Assembly (NCBI GenBank): GCA_900315035.1
Contig: OMXO01000023.1
Coordinates: 1-64,000, forward strand
Direction: 5' to 3'
Length of the DNA stretch: 64,000 bases
Source: an uncultured Prevotella sp.
Lineage (GTDB): Bacteria; Bacteroidota; Bacteroidia; Bacteroidales; Bacteroidaceae
The translations under genes were made by a program, and so were the position numbers. The notes beneath the pieces were generated by a model. It made no database searches. It saw only the letters and a program-made list of their open reading frames with translations, and had not been told where the DNA came from. This document shows positions 11,201-18,521 of the stretch, piece by piece. Each line of letters begins with the position of its first letter. Position 1 is the first letter of the stretch.

Positions 11201-13069
11201 GAGCCACACCTGATAGGCATAGATGGCTTTGTGCCAAAATACTTTATCTGCGATCGTGCGTGGCTGGTTCTGTAACTGCTTCATCATCGTGTTGATGGCC
11301 AGTTTGTTCTTGGGCTCTGGATAGAGGTTATACATACGAGTTACGAAATGGCCTGTTCGGATGTTGTCGAGGTTGTAGTCCAGGATGTCATAGCCGCGGA
11401 TGTCGCCTTTGTCGTTGATCATCGTGTCTGTATATTCCTGACAGTACTTGCGGATATCCTCACCGCCATAAGTCAGATAGGTGTCGAGCATGCCTTCGAG
11501 TTCGATACCCATCACGTAACTCCATTTGGGCTTCTTCGAGAAGTCAAGCAGAAAACTCTTCGGAACGCGCTGCATCTCTGAGTAGGTGAGCCATTCGCTG
11601 TAATGCTTATAGGGAGCCTCCAACAGAGCGAGGCTGCCGTTGATGAAGAGATTGTCGAAGTTCACGTTGCGCGTCTTGCCGCTCATGAAGTTGCCGTCTT
11701 TCACGCCGTTGAACTTACAGTTTTTCACATTGATGTCATAGACGTATGTGTCTTCCTCGAGGCCGATGATCTGCACACCGTATTTCGATTTCTCGCTGGT
11801 CACATTCTCCATATACACGTTGCGAACGGTCGGATAGAAGCCTCGGCAGCATATCTCGTTGTGTTCGTAGTCAAGGTTGATCTTCAGGACTGATTCCTTG
11901 CAGACGCCAACCTTCACGTTACGCATATTGATGTTCTCGATGATACCGCCGCGACAAGAGTTGGTCTTGATACGCAGCACGCGCTCGAGTTCTGGAGAGT
12001 CCATCACGCAGTCGTGGGCATAGACATTCTGACAACCGCCAGAGATCTCTGAGCCGATCACCACACCGCCGTGGCCGTTCTTCATCTCACAGTTGCGGAT
12101 GATGATGTTCTTCGATGGCATATTGCGTTCGCGCCCGTCACGGTTACGTCCGCTCTTGATGGCGATGCAGTCGTCGCCCGTGTTGAAGAAACAGTCTTCG
12201 ATGAGTACGCGGTCGCAGCACTCTGGGTCGCATCCGTCGCCGTTAGGACCGTCGTTGATCATCTTCACACGTCTGACGGTGATGTCTGTAGAGTGAAGGG
12301 GATGAATCACCCAGAATGGAGAGCGCAGTAGGGTGATATCTTCTAACAGAATACCTTCGCACTTGTTGAAACTGACGAGTTGAGGACGAAGACCGTCTTT
12401 CGGACCAAAGACGCGCTCAGGCGAGCGTTCACCTTTTTCATTATACATGGGGATGCCGTCTTCACCATTCTTCAGCAGACGTGCACGCGAACCGCCACGC
12501 TGGCTGATCATCCCTTCCTTCCAGCCAAAACGGGCATTACCGTTCCAGGGCCACCAGGTGTCGTTTGAACCACCACCGTCGATAGTTCCCTTACCCGTGA
12601 TGGCGATATCCTTAGCACCAAAAGCATAGATGCAGGGCGACAGGTTGAAACATTCCAGACCTTCCCATGAGGTCTCGACGATGGGGTAGAGTTCTGGCTC
12701 AAAGGCAAACTCCAGGATGGCACCTTCCTCTACATGAAGATTCACTCCGTTTTTCAAGGTGATGGCACCTGTGAGGAATTTCTGTCCAGCAGGCACTATC
12801 ACGCGCCCTCCGCCTTTCTTCGAGCAGAGGTCGATGGCCTTCTGAATGGCTTTCTGGTTCTGGGCTGCTGTATTGGTCGTTTTAGCCCCATACTTGGTGA
12901 TGACATAAGCCTTGTCTGCAAATTGCGGCACCCGAATGCTTTGTTCGATCTGCTTGTATTGGGCTTCGTCCCAATAACTGGTGGTTGGAGCACCAGCAGT
13001 AACACTCTGGGCGATGGCTGCAATCGGAAGCAGCAGGCACAGCATCATCATTTGGATTAGTCTTCTCAT
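8267..13069 (-). CDS. Tri-modular secreted pectinase: GH28 polygalacturonase, GH105 unsaturated uronyl hydrolase, six-hairpin glycosidase-like domain
   Basis: One uninterrupted 1600-residue frame with a signal peptide (1-20). Module 1 (about 40-500) is GH28: NGDGCDPE, then NTGDDCIAIKSG (about 295-306), GHGGVVIGSE and RVLRIKTN supply the catalytic Asp trio, His and substrate-binding RIK. Module 2 (about 510-880) is GH105-like: YQVWLDGIFMG holds the family Asp, with GRAQGWYSMALIEVLDALP and YLESTCTSMFAY. Module 3 (about 885-1600) starts at LASLTVGNGHFATTVDITGL and contains HLEMTWWHIVDFALW. It resembles large (alpha/alpha)6 'six-hairpin' proteins (GH65/GH15-like) of Bacteroidota; its substrate is not known to me. 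Hydrolysis of polygalacturonan, removal of unsaturated ends, and a third debranching step in one chain are inferred. Upstream of the pectate lyase operon on the same strand. Confidence 0.88.
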   Translation of the reverse strand: MRRLIQMMMLCLLLPIAAIAQSVTAGAPTTSYWDEAQYKQIEQSIRVPQFADKAYVITKYGAKTTNTAAQNQKAIQKAIDLCSKKGGGRVIVPAGQKFLTGAITLKNGVNLHVEEGAILEFAFEPELYPIVETSWEGLECFNLSPCIYAFGAKDIAITGKGTIDGGGSNDTWWPWNGNARFGWKEGMISQRGGSRARLLKNGEDGIPMYNEKGERSPERVFGPKDGLRPQLVSFNKCEGILLEDITLLRSPFWVIHPLHSTDITVRRVKMINDGPNGDGCDPECCDRVLIEDCFFNTGDDCIAIKSGRNRDGRERNMPSKNIIIRNCEMKNGHGGVVIGSEISGGCQNVYAHDCVMDSPELERVLRIKTNSCRGGIIENINMRNVKVGVCKESVLKINLDYEHNEICCRGFYPTVRNVYMENVTSEKSKYGVQIIGLEEDTYVYDINVKNCKFNGVKDGNFMSGKTRNVNFDNLFINGSLALLEAPYKHYSEWLTYSEMQRVPKSFLLDFSKKPKWSYVMGIELEGMLDTYLTYGGEDIRKYCQEYTDTMINDKGDIRGYDILDYNLDNIRTGHFVTRMYNLYPEPKNKLAINTMMKQLQNQPRTIADKVFWHKAIYAYQVWLDGIFMGLPFRCLTASTQLKPKEAIKIYDDAVNQLKITYERTFDPKTGLNRHAYDETRDAFWSDKETGLSQHCWGRAQGWYSMALIEVLDALPEDYSRRGEVIELLQKGLDAVIKWQDKATGTWYQVMDAPGREGNYLESTCTSMFAYVLLKAYNKGYLGTKYRDAGIKAYQGIIKNFIRVNADKTISLTQCCEVAGLGPAATPQVIAAMKKINPKGSVKENTRRDGGYQYYLSEPIRDNDAKGVGPFIWASLEIEKLGYNVNNVTAAIDRHAVVNRNNPIITEANNLASLTVGNGHFATTVDITGLQSFPFDYGAGVPLNAMSDWGWHKFENTKQLTPSESEKTFDFGHGHEEIYAVEYKKAEDGRHKDATDYFRVNPHRLNLGTIGLDLKDKSGNQLALQDLTSIRQEQILWDGEIESRFTADGEPVEVTTGVHPAKDALYARIKTKLLKDQRATVALRFSYPTGKHADDGNDWTKEERHLSRIISQDANTALIERTLDSTKYYVRVQWEGAATLKACDHHYFELSTNSDMLTFTAEYAQNTAALTGEVYEYDQYHKATLRHWSRWWNQGAIVDFSQCTDPRAKELERRVVLSQYLTQINCANNMPPQESGLTYNTWFGRPHLEMTWWHIVDFALWNRPEVVEQILRWYNDTAYPIARQIAQRQGFKGVRWMKMTDPWAGEAPSNTGSFLIWQQPHYIYLAEEMYRANPTAETLRQYGEQVEATAEFMADFVTDDAKTNRYILKGATAMQECMTKDISYNHPFELAYWRYGLNIAQQWRKRQGKARITLWDDIINRLSPLPEQNGIYTAGIPQGEFSEAEAFDPFGKPDKKVETFAEKCRNDHPAVLGACGMLPPTSLFNDGKMKKTLDWVMKHWNWQTTWGWDYGMIAMAAARLGDPETALNALLIDTQKNTYLPNGHNFQTPDRLRIYLPGNGALLSAIAMMCAGWDGCTEPLNPGFPKDGQWNVRWEGLQRMQ

Positions 13070-13093
13070 AATTTGTTATTTTGTGATAAAGTT

Positions 13094-13153
13094 TTAGTCC
13101 GTAGTCACGAATTTGCGACAAAGATACGCAAAAAATGTGAGACTACGGACTAA
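13094..13153 (-). promoter_or_regulatory. Promoter of the tri-modular pectinase gene bracketed by a 13-bp inverted repeat
   Basis: The minus strand carries TATCTTTG (13119-13126), a full -7 box. The arms TTAGTCCGTAGTC (13094-13106) and GACTACGGACTAA (13141-13153) are perfect complements, extended by an imperfect CAC/GTG. The far arm overlaps the expected -33 position and the near arm falls just past the expected transcript start. This is the geometry of a dimeric regulator operator, although a small invertible promoter segment cannot be excluded. No clear trpA terminator lies between, so some read-through from the trp operon is possible. Confidence 0.6.
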
Positions 13154-13179
13154 TAACCGAAGAAAATGTAACGTAAACG

Positions 13180-13956
13180 TTATCTTTTGAGTGCGTCGAA
13201 CAACTTGTCGAGAGCCTCGTCGGCATTGCTGCTTTCATTGAGCAATGTAACGAACTTACTGCCAATGATGGCGCCTGCTGCATTCTGCTGGGCTGCTTCG
13301 AGCGTCTGGCGGTTGCTGATGCCAAAGCCGATCATGCGAGGGTTACGCAGATTCATGCCGTTAATCCTGCGGAAGTACTCCTGCTTGGCCTCGTCGAACG
13401 ATTTCTGGGCACCTGTGATGGCGGCCGAAGATACCATATAGATAAACCCATCTGTATTGTCGTCTATGAATCGGATGCGCTCCTCGCTAGTCTCAGGGGT
13501 GATCAGCATGATGATGCGCAAGTCATACTTGTCGGCCACGGGTTTCACGATATCCTGATAGTCCTTGAAAGGCAGGTCGGGGATGATGGCACCACTGATA
13601 CCACTCTCTACACACGACTGGCAGAAGGCTTCGATGCCGTAATGGAGGATGGGGTTCAGATAGCCCATCAGTACGAGTGGGATTTGTACTTCGTCCTTGA
13701 TGGCTTTCAACTGACTGAAGAGTTTCTTCAGACTCATGCCGTTCTTCAGTGCCTGGGTGGCTGCACTCTGTATCACGGGACCGTCGGCAAGCGGATCACT
13801 AAAAGGTATTCCCACCTCGATCATGTCGATGCCTCGTCGCTGCATGGTCTTGATCACGTCGCCTGTGCTCTCCAGTGTCGGACAACCTGCACAGAAGTAT
13901 AGCGACAGGAGTTTGCGCTCCTTGTTATTTTCGAAAAGCTGATTAATCTTGTTCAT
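13180..13956 (-). CDS. trpA: Tryptophan synthase alpha subunit
   Basis: Cleaves indole-3-glycerol phosphate to indole and glyceraldehyde-3-phosphate, passing indole to TrpB. The 258-residue TIM barrel contains [19 protein letters not shown], which carries the catalytic Glu and Asp of the family, and a phosphate-binding end ([17 protein letters not shown]). Last gene of the trp operon; its start overlaps the trpF stop by 4 bp (ATGA), implying translational coupling. Length is normal. Confidence 0.97.
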   Translation of the reverse strand: MNKINQLFENNKERKLLSLYFCAGCPTLESTGDVIKTMQRRGIDMIEVGIPFSDPLADGPVIQSAATQALKNGMSLKKLFSQLKAIKDEVQIPLVLMGYLNPILHYGIEAFCQSCVESGISGAIIPDLPFKDYQDIVKPVADKYDLRIIMLITPETSEERIRFIDDNTDGFIYMVSSAAITGAQKSFDEAKQEYFRRINGMNLRNPRMIGFGISNRQTLEAAQQNAAGAIIGSKFVTLLNESSNADEALDKLFDALKR

Positions 13957-14573
13957 AGTCTAATTTGTTTGATGAATGTTTGTAATTGGACGATATCTTT
14001 GAGCCCTGGGGCGCTCTCAAAACGAGAATTCAGGTCGATGCCGATGCATTTATGATGATGAAATTGTTTGACTTTTTGTACATCGTTAGGACCGATGCCA
14101 CCACTCAGCAGGAATGGGGTTGAGCCTTCGTATGCCGTCAAGACGGTCCAGTCGAATTTCTCACCGTTGCCTCCTACGATTTTCCCTTTCGTGTCGAACA
14201 GGAAGTAGTCGGCAACACCTTCATAGGCCTTGGTCTTCTGAAGGTCTGAGGCGTCAGCGATGTTAAAGGCCTTGATCAGCGTGAGCGGCTTGAGGGCTTC
14301 AAGAAATGCAGGCGTTTCGTGACCGTGCAGTTGGATGATGTCCAGTTGGTAGTCGCTGACGTGTTGCCGGATGTCGTCCAGACTGGCATCTACGAAGACG
14401 CCCACCTTCTTCAACTGTTGGGGCAGACGGCCTGGCGGACTGCCGACATAACGCTTGCTGCCTGGCCAGAAGATCATGCCCACCCAGTCGATGTCGAGTT
14501 TCTCTAAGTCGCTGATGTTCTGCTCTTCACGCATCCCGCAGACTTTGATGATGAGCCGCGATGGTGACATCAT
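13953..14573 (-). CDS. trpF: Phosphoribosylanthranilate isomerase
   Basis: Amadori isomerase of tryptophan synthesis converting N-(5-phosphoribosyl)anthranilate to CdRP. The 206-residue barrel opens with IKVCGMRE, containing the catalytic Cys. It continues with [28 protein letters not shown] and [10 protein letters not shown], all family signatures, and [15 protein letters not shown] near the end with the phosphate-binding loop and catalytic-type Asp. Overlaps trpC at the start and trpA at the stop by 4 bp each. The enzyme is separate from TrpC here rather than fused as in enterobacteria. Confidence 0.96.
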   Translation of the reverse strand: MMSPSRLIIKVCGMREEQNISDLEKLDIDWVGMIFWPGSKRYVGSPPGRLPQQLKKVGVFVDASLDDIRQHVSDYQLDIIQLHGHETPAFLEALKPLTLIKAFNIADASDLQKTKAYEGVADYFLFDTKGKIVGGNGEKFDWTVLTAYEGSTPFLLSGGIGPNDVQKVKQFHHHKCIGIDLNSRFESAPGLKDIVQLQTFIKQIRL

Positions 14574-15358
14574 ATCTGGGCGATGAAGTTCTTGAGAGCC
14601 AGTCCTGGGTCGGCCTCCTTCATGAAAGTCTCGCCAATGAGGAATCCTTGGTAGCCGAGGGCTCTCAGCTGTCGGATGGTGGCTGGGTCTGAGATGCCGC
14701 TCTCGCTGACTTTGATCTTGTCGGCAGGCAGTCGTCCTATCAGATTGATAGAGTTGTTGATGTCTGTCTCGAAGGTGCCCAGATTACGATTGTTAATTCC
14801 ATACATGTCGGGCTCGAGTTCCACATATTCAGTATCTTCCTCATTGTGCATCTCCAGTAGCACCTCCAGCTCCAACTCGTGTGCTTTCTGGATAAAGGCC
14901 TTGCACTCCTCCTTGGTCAGACAGGCGGCAATCAGCAGGATAGCAGAGGCTCCGCAGATCTTTGCTTGATAGATTTGATAGGTGTCGATAATGAAATTTT
15001 TATACAGTATCGGTAGGCTTACCTTCGTCATGCGGGCTTCTCTGACATACACGTTACTGCCTCCGAAGAAGTGCGAGTCTGTTAGAATACTGAGGGCGGT
15101 AGCACCGTTCAGCTCATAACTTCTGGGCACTTTCTTGGCTGTGGCTTCTTTGTTGATCCATCCCTTTGAGGGCGATTTACGCTTGAACTCAGCAATAATA
15201 CCCGTGTCGGAATGCTTGAGCGTCTCGCTCATCGATGCCATACGGGCATTCTGAAGGATTTCTACACGACCTTCCAGATACACCTGGGAAATCTCTTTCT
15301 TGAAGTTTGCAATTTCCTGCTTTTTGTAAGCAATAATTTCATCTAAGATATCTGCCAT
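14570..15358 (-). CDS. trpC: Indole-3-glycerol phosphate synthase
   Basis: Closes the indole ring from CdRP. The sequence has the characteristic N-terminal IIAYKKQEI helix, EFKRKSPSKGWIN (catalytic Lys and substrate loop), LSILTDSHFFGGS, VLLEMHNEED, INNRNLGTFETD and SESGISDPATIRQL, in family order. The length of 262 residues is normal for a monofunctional TrpC. Begins 7 bp after trpD and overlaps trpF by 4 bp. Confidence 0.97.
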   Translation of the reverse strand: MADILDEIIAYKKQEIANFKKEISQVYLEGRVEILQNARMASMSETLKHSDTGIIAEFKRKSPSKGWINKEATAKKVPRSYELNGATALSILTDSHFFGGSNVYVREARMTKVSLPILYKNFIIDTYQIYQAKICGASAILLIAACLTKEECKAFIQKAHELELEVLLEMHNEEDTEYVELEPDMYGINNRNLGTFETDINNSINLIGRLPADKIKVSESGISDPATIRQLRALGYQGFLIGETFMKEADPGLALKNFIAQI

Positions 15359-15365
15359 AAGTTTT

Positions 15366-16376
15366 TTAACTATTTAGTTCTACGAATTTCTTGAATGTAG
15401 CGAGTGCCTGGCCGCTGTCGATACTCTCACGGGCTATCTCCACACACTCCTCTATGCTCTTCTCGCCTTTCTCGAGAACCTGAATACCAAAGGCTGCGTT
15501 TGCCAGCACGATGTTCTTCTGGGCGGGTAGGGCACGGTTCTCGAGTACACTGTCGAAGATCTGGGCTGCCTCTTCTTCTGTCGCACCTCCTACGAGTTCC
15601 TCGGGTTTGGCTATCTCGAAGCCCAGATCCTGTGGTTTGAAGATGCGCTCATACTGGCGGGTGGTCACCTTGAAGTCGCCCGTCAGCGAGATCTCGTCAT
15701 AGCCGTCGATGCTGTTCACGATACCGTAGTCGATGCCAATCTTCTGATACACCTGGTTGTAGAGGCGCATCTGGTCGAGGTTGGCCACACCGAGCAATTG
15801 GCACTTCGGCTGACTGGGGTTCACCAGCGGACCCAGCAGGTTGAAGATCGTAGGGAACTGCAAGGCCTTGCGGATGGGACCTACGAACTTCATGGCCTTG
15901 GCGAAGAGTTGGGCGTGGAGATACACGATGCCGGCTTTGTCGAGCGAGCGGTTCAGACGGTCGATATCGTCAGTAAACTTGATGCCGTGATGCTGGATGA
16001 CGTTCGAGGCGCCTGATACCGATGTGGCAGCATAGTTGCCGTGCTTGGCCACCTTATAGCCTGCACCTGCGATGACAAAGCAGCTCGTCGTCGAGATGTT
16101 AAACGTGTTCTTGCGGTCGCCGCCTGTGCCTACCACATCGATATAGCGGTCTGCATTCAGGATGGCGGGCACACCCGTCTCCAGAATACCGTCGCGGAAG
16201 CCGAGTAGTTCATCGACACTCACACCGCGCATCTGCAGCGCTGTCAGCAGGGCTGTTATCTGTTCTGTGGGATATTCACTTCTTGTGATTCCCAGCAGGA
16301 TATTCTTCATTTCTTCACGAGTCAGTTCCTCGTGGTTCAGCATCCTGTTCAGGATGTCTTTCATTGTCTGCGCCAT
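15366..16376 (-). CDS. trpD: Anthranilate phosphoribosyltransferase
   Basis: Transfers phosphoribose from PRPP to anthranilate. Shows the family glycine-rich PRPP loop GTGGDRKNTFNIST (about 86-99), KHGNYAATSVSGASNV, and FNLLGPLVNPSQP. The protein is monofunctional, with no TrpG-like glutaminase fused. It follows trpG after a 62-bp AT-rich gap containing repeated TTTTACATT blocks, and precedes trpC by 7 bp. Confidence 0.97.
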   Translation of the reverse strand: MAQTMKDILNRMLNHEELTREEMKNILLGITRSEYPTEQITALLTALQMRGVSVDELLGFRDGILETGVPAILNADRYIDVVGTGGDRKNTFNISTTSCFVIAGAGYKVAKHGNYAATSVSGASNVIQHHGIKFTDDIDRLNRSLDKAGIVYLHAQLFAKAMKFVGPIRKALQFPTIFNLLGPLVNPSQPKCQLLGVANLDQMRLYNQVYQKIGIDYGIVNSIDGYDEISLTGDFKVTTRQYERIFKPQDLGFEIAKPEELVGGATEEEAAQIFDSVLENRALPAQKNIVLANAAFGIQVLEKGEKSIEECVEIARESIDSGQALATFKKFVELNS

Positions 16377-16438
16377 AAGTTTAGTCTTTTTACGTTTCCC
16401 AATTTTTACATTTTCTAATTTTTACATTTTTACATTGT

Positions 16439-17002
16439 TCACAAGAACATCCAGTTCTGCAGCATCTTGCGCCCATCGGGGGTCAGCACACTTTCCGGAT
16501 GGAATTGGATACCGCGGATGTTCATCGTCTTGTGGCGTAGCGCCATGATCTGTCCCTCGTCGCTTTCGGCTGTAATCTCCAGACAGTCGGGGAACCCTTC
16601 CTTCGATACCACCCACGAGTGATAGCGTCCCATTGTGATGCGCTTGGGCAGTCCTGAGAAAATCTCGTCGTTGCCAAACTGTGTACCCTCTGTGGCTACT
16701 CCGTGGAACACGTCGCTGAGGTTCTCCAACTTCCCGCCAAACACCTCACCGATGGCCTGATGACCCAGACAGACGCCGAGGATGGGCTTCTTGCCTGCAT
16801 AGGCGCGGATCACGTCGAGCAGCAGTCCTGCCTCCGACGGGATGCCTGGTCCTGGCGAGAGGATAATCTTCGAGAAGGCCTCTAACTGCGGGAGTTCGAA
16901 CTGGTCGTTTCGATAGACCGTCACTTCGGCACCCAGCGTTTTTACCAAATGACTCAGATTATAAGTAAACGAGTCGTAATTGTCAATTATTGCTATTTTC
17001 AT
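16439..17002 (-). CDS. trpG: Anthranilate synthase component II (glutamine amidotransferase)
   Basis: Supplies ammonia from glutamine to TrpE. Class I amidotransferase of 187 residues: the nucleophile elbow GVCLGHQAIGE and the His-Glu pair in IQFHPESVLTPDG are present. SPGPGIPSEAG is the oxyanion-hole region. The position between trpE and trpD argues for anthranilate synthase, but a shared role in p-aminobenzoate synthesis is possible because this family often serves both. Confidence 0.95.
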   Translation of the reverse strand: MKIAIIDNYDSFTYNLSHLVKTLGAEVTVYRNDQFELPQLEAFSKIILSPGPGIPSEAGLLLDVIRAYAGKKPILGVCLGHQAIGEVFGGKLENLSDVFHGVATEGTQFGNDEIFSGLPKRITMGRYHSWVVSKEGFPDCLEITAESDEGQIMALRHKTMNIRGIQFHPESVLTPDGRKMLQNWMFL

Positions 17003-17031
17003 ACTAAAATCGTGTTAATTGGTGCCATTTG

Positions 17032-18471
17032 TTACATCTTCTCTGCCATCAGGATCGCCCGTCTCAGAGCGCCCAGTTTGTTGTTCACCTCCTGCAACTC
17101 GTACTCCTCATTGCTCTTGGCCACGATGCCGCCGCCTGCCTGGAACCACAGTTCACCGTTACGACTGACGAATGTGCGGATGGTGATGGCCTGGTTCAGA
17201 CTGCCGTCGAGCCCGATATAGCCGATACAGCCGCCGTAGGCACCACGATTGTGTGGCTCGTACTCGGAGATCAGTTGCATCGCCCTGACTTTGGGTGCAC
17301 CAGAGAGTGTACCTGCTGGGAAGGTGTCGATAAAGGCCTTGATGGGGTCGGCACCCTCGTCGAGTTCACCACTGACGCGACTGACGAGATGGATCACGTG
17401 CGAATAGTATTGCAGGTCTTTATAGAAGTCCACTTTCACGTCGTGGCAGTTGCGCGACAGGTCGTTTCGTGCCAGGTCCACCAGCATCACATGCTCAGCA
17501 TTCTCCTTGGGGTCGTTGCGCAGATACTCGGCTCCCTGACGGTCGGCCTCTGCGTCGCCCGTTCGTTTGGTAGTGCCTGCTATCGGGTCGATGTAGGCGC
17601 GATAAGTGGTGAGTGGTGAGTGGTGAGAGGTGAGTGGGGTGATGCGGCAGTGGGTCTCTGGTGATGAGCCGAAGATGCGGAACCCGCCGAAGTCGAAATA
17701 GAAGAGGTAGGGACTCGGGTTGATGCTGCGCAGGGCACGGTAGAGCTTGAAGTCGTCGCCCTCATACTTCTGGATGAAGCGGCGTGAGAGCACGATCTGG
17801 AACACATCGCCTCGCAGACAGTGCTGGATGCCCTTGCGGATGTTGGCTTTGTGCTCCTCGTCAGTCAGTGTGCTCGATACGTCGCCCACGGGGTGGAAGT
17901 CGTAGGCCTTCACGTTGGCCTTGTTCATCGACCTCAGAGCCGCGTCGATGATGGCCTCTCCGTTTTGCGATGTCTCCGATTCGAGCGTCACCACTGTCAG
18001 CTGATTATTGAAGTGGTCGAACACGATCACCACCTTATATAATAAATATAGCATGTCGGGGGCATCGTTCTTTGCCTGCGTCTCGTCCTTCACGTTGATA
18101 TCCTCGAAGTAGCGTACGGCGTTGAACGAGGTGTAGCCGTAGAGTCCGCATACGTCGCTGTGTTCGCCCTCCACCTTGATGCGGTCTATGAGTGCGTGGA
18201 TGGCCTTGTCCGTCTGGTAGGCCTTGTTCACCTCGTGGCTCTCTGTTGTGCCGTCTGGAAAACTGATGGTTGCCTGTCCGTGTCCGATGGCGACGCTGGC
18301 GATGGGGGCGATGCCGATAAACGAGCGCGAGTTGTTCGAGTCGTGATAGTCCGAGCTCTCCATCAGCGCACTTTGCGGGTAGATGTCCCTCAGTCGCATA
18401 TACACGCCCACTGGGGTATAGAGGTCTGCCAGAATCGTCTTGCTGGTTGTTGTATAGTTGAATGTCTTCAT
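17032..18471 (-). CDS. trpE: Anthranilate synthase component I
   Basis: Makes anthranilate from chorismate with TrpG. The N-terminal ALMESSDYH matches the Trp feedback-binding LLES motif. The C-terminal chorismate-binding core has FQIVLSRRF, DPIAGTTKRTG, LVDLARNDLSRN, VSRVSGEL and GTLSGAPKVRAMQL. An odd feature is a short Ser/His/Thr-rich insertion (about residues 277-291, TPLTSHHSPLTTY) just before the DPIAGT active-site strand. It is encoded by a tandem GTGAGTG-like tract at 17605-17640. The gene remains in frame. Gap of 50 bp to trpB, containing a repeated TTAATCCGTG motif. Confidence 0.96.
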   Translation of the reverse strand: MKTFNYTTTSKTILADLYTPVGVYMRLRDIYPQSALMESSDYHDSNNSRSFIGIAPIASVAIGHGQATISFPDGTTESHEVNKAYQTDKAIHALIDRIKVEGEHSDVCGLYGYTSFNAVRYFEDINVKDETQAKNDAPDMLYLLYKVVIVFDHFNNQLTVVTLESETSQNGEAIIDAALRSMNKANVKAYDFHPVGDVSSTLTDEEHKANIRKGIQHCLRGDVFQIVLSRRFIQKYEGDDFKLYRALRSINPSPYLFYFDFGGFRIFGSSPETHCRITPLTSHHSPLTTYRAYIDPIAGTTKRTGDAEADRQGAEYLRNDPKENAEHVMLVDLARNDLSRNCHDVKVDFYKDLQYYSHVIHLVSRVSGELDEGADPIKAFIDTFPAGTLSGAPKVRAMQLISEYEPHNRGAYGGCIGYIGLDGSLNQAITIRTFVSRNGELWFQAGGGIVAKSNEEYELQEVNNKLGALRRAILMAEKM

Positions 18472-18521
18472 CGTTTGTCTGTATTAATCCGTGTTAATCC
18501 GTGAAATCTGTACCAAAAAAA

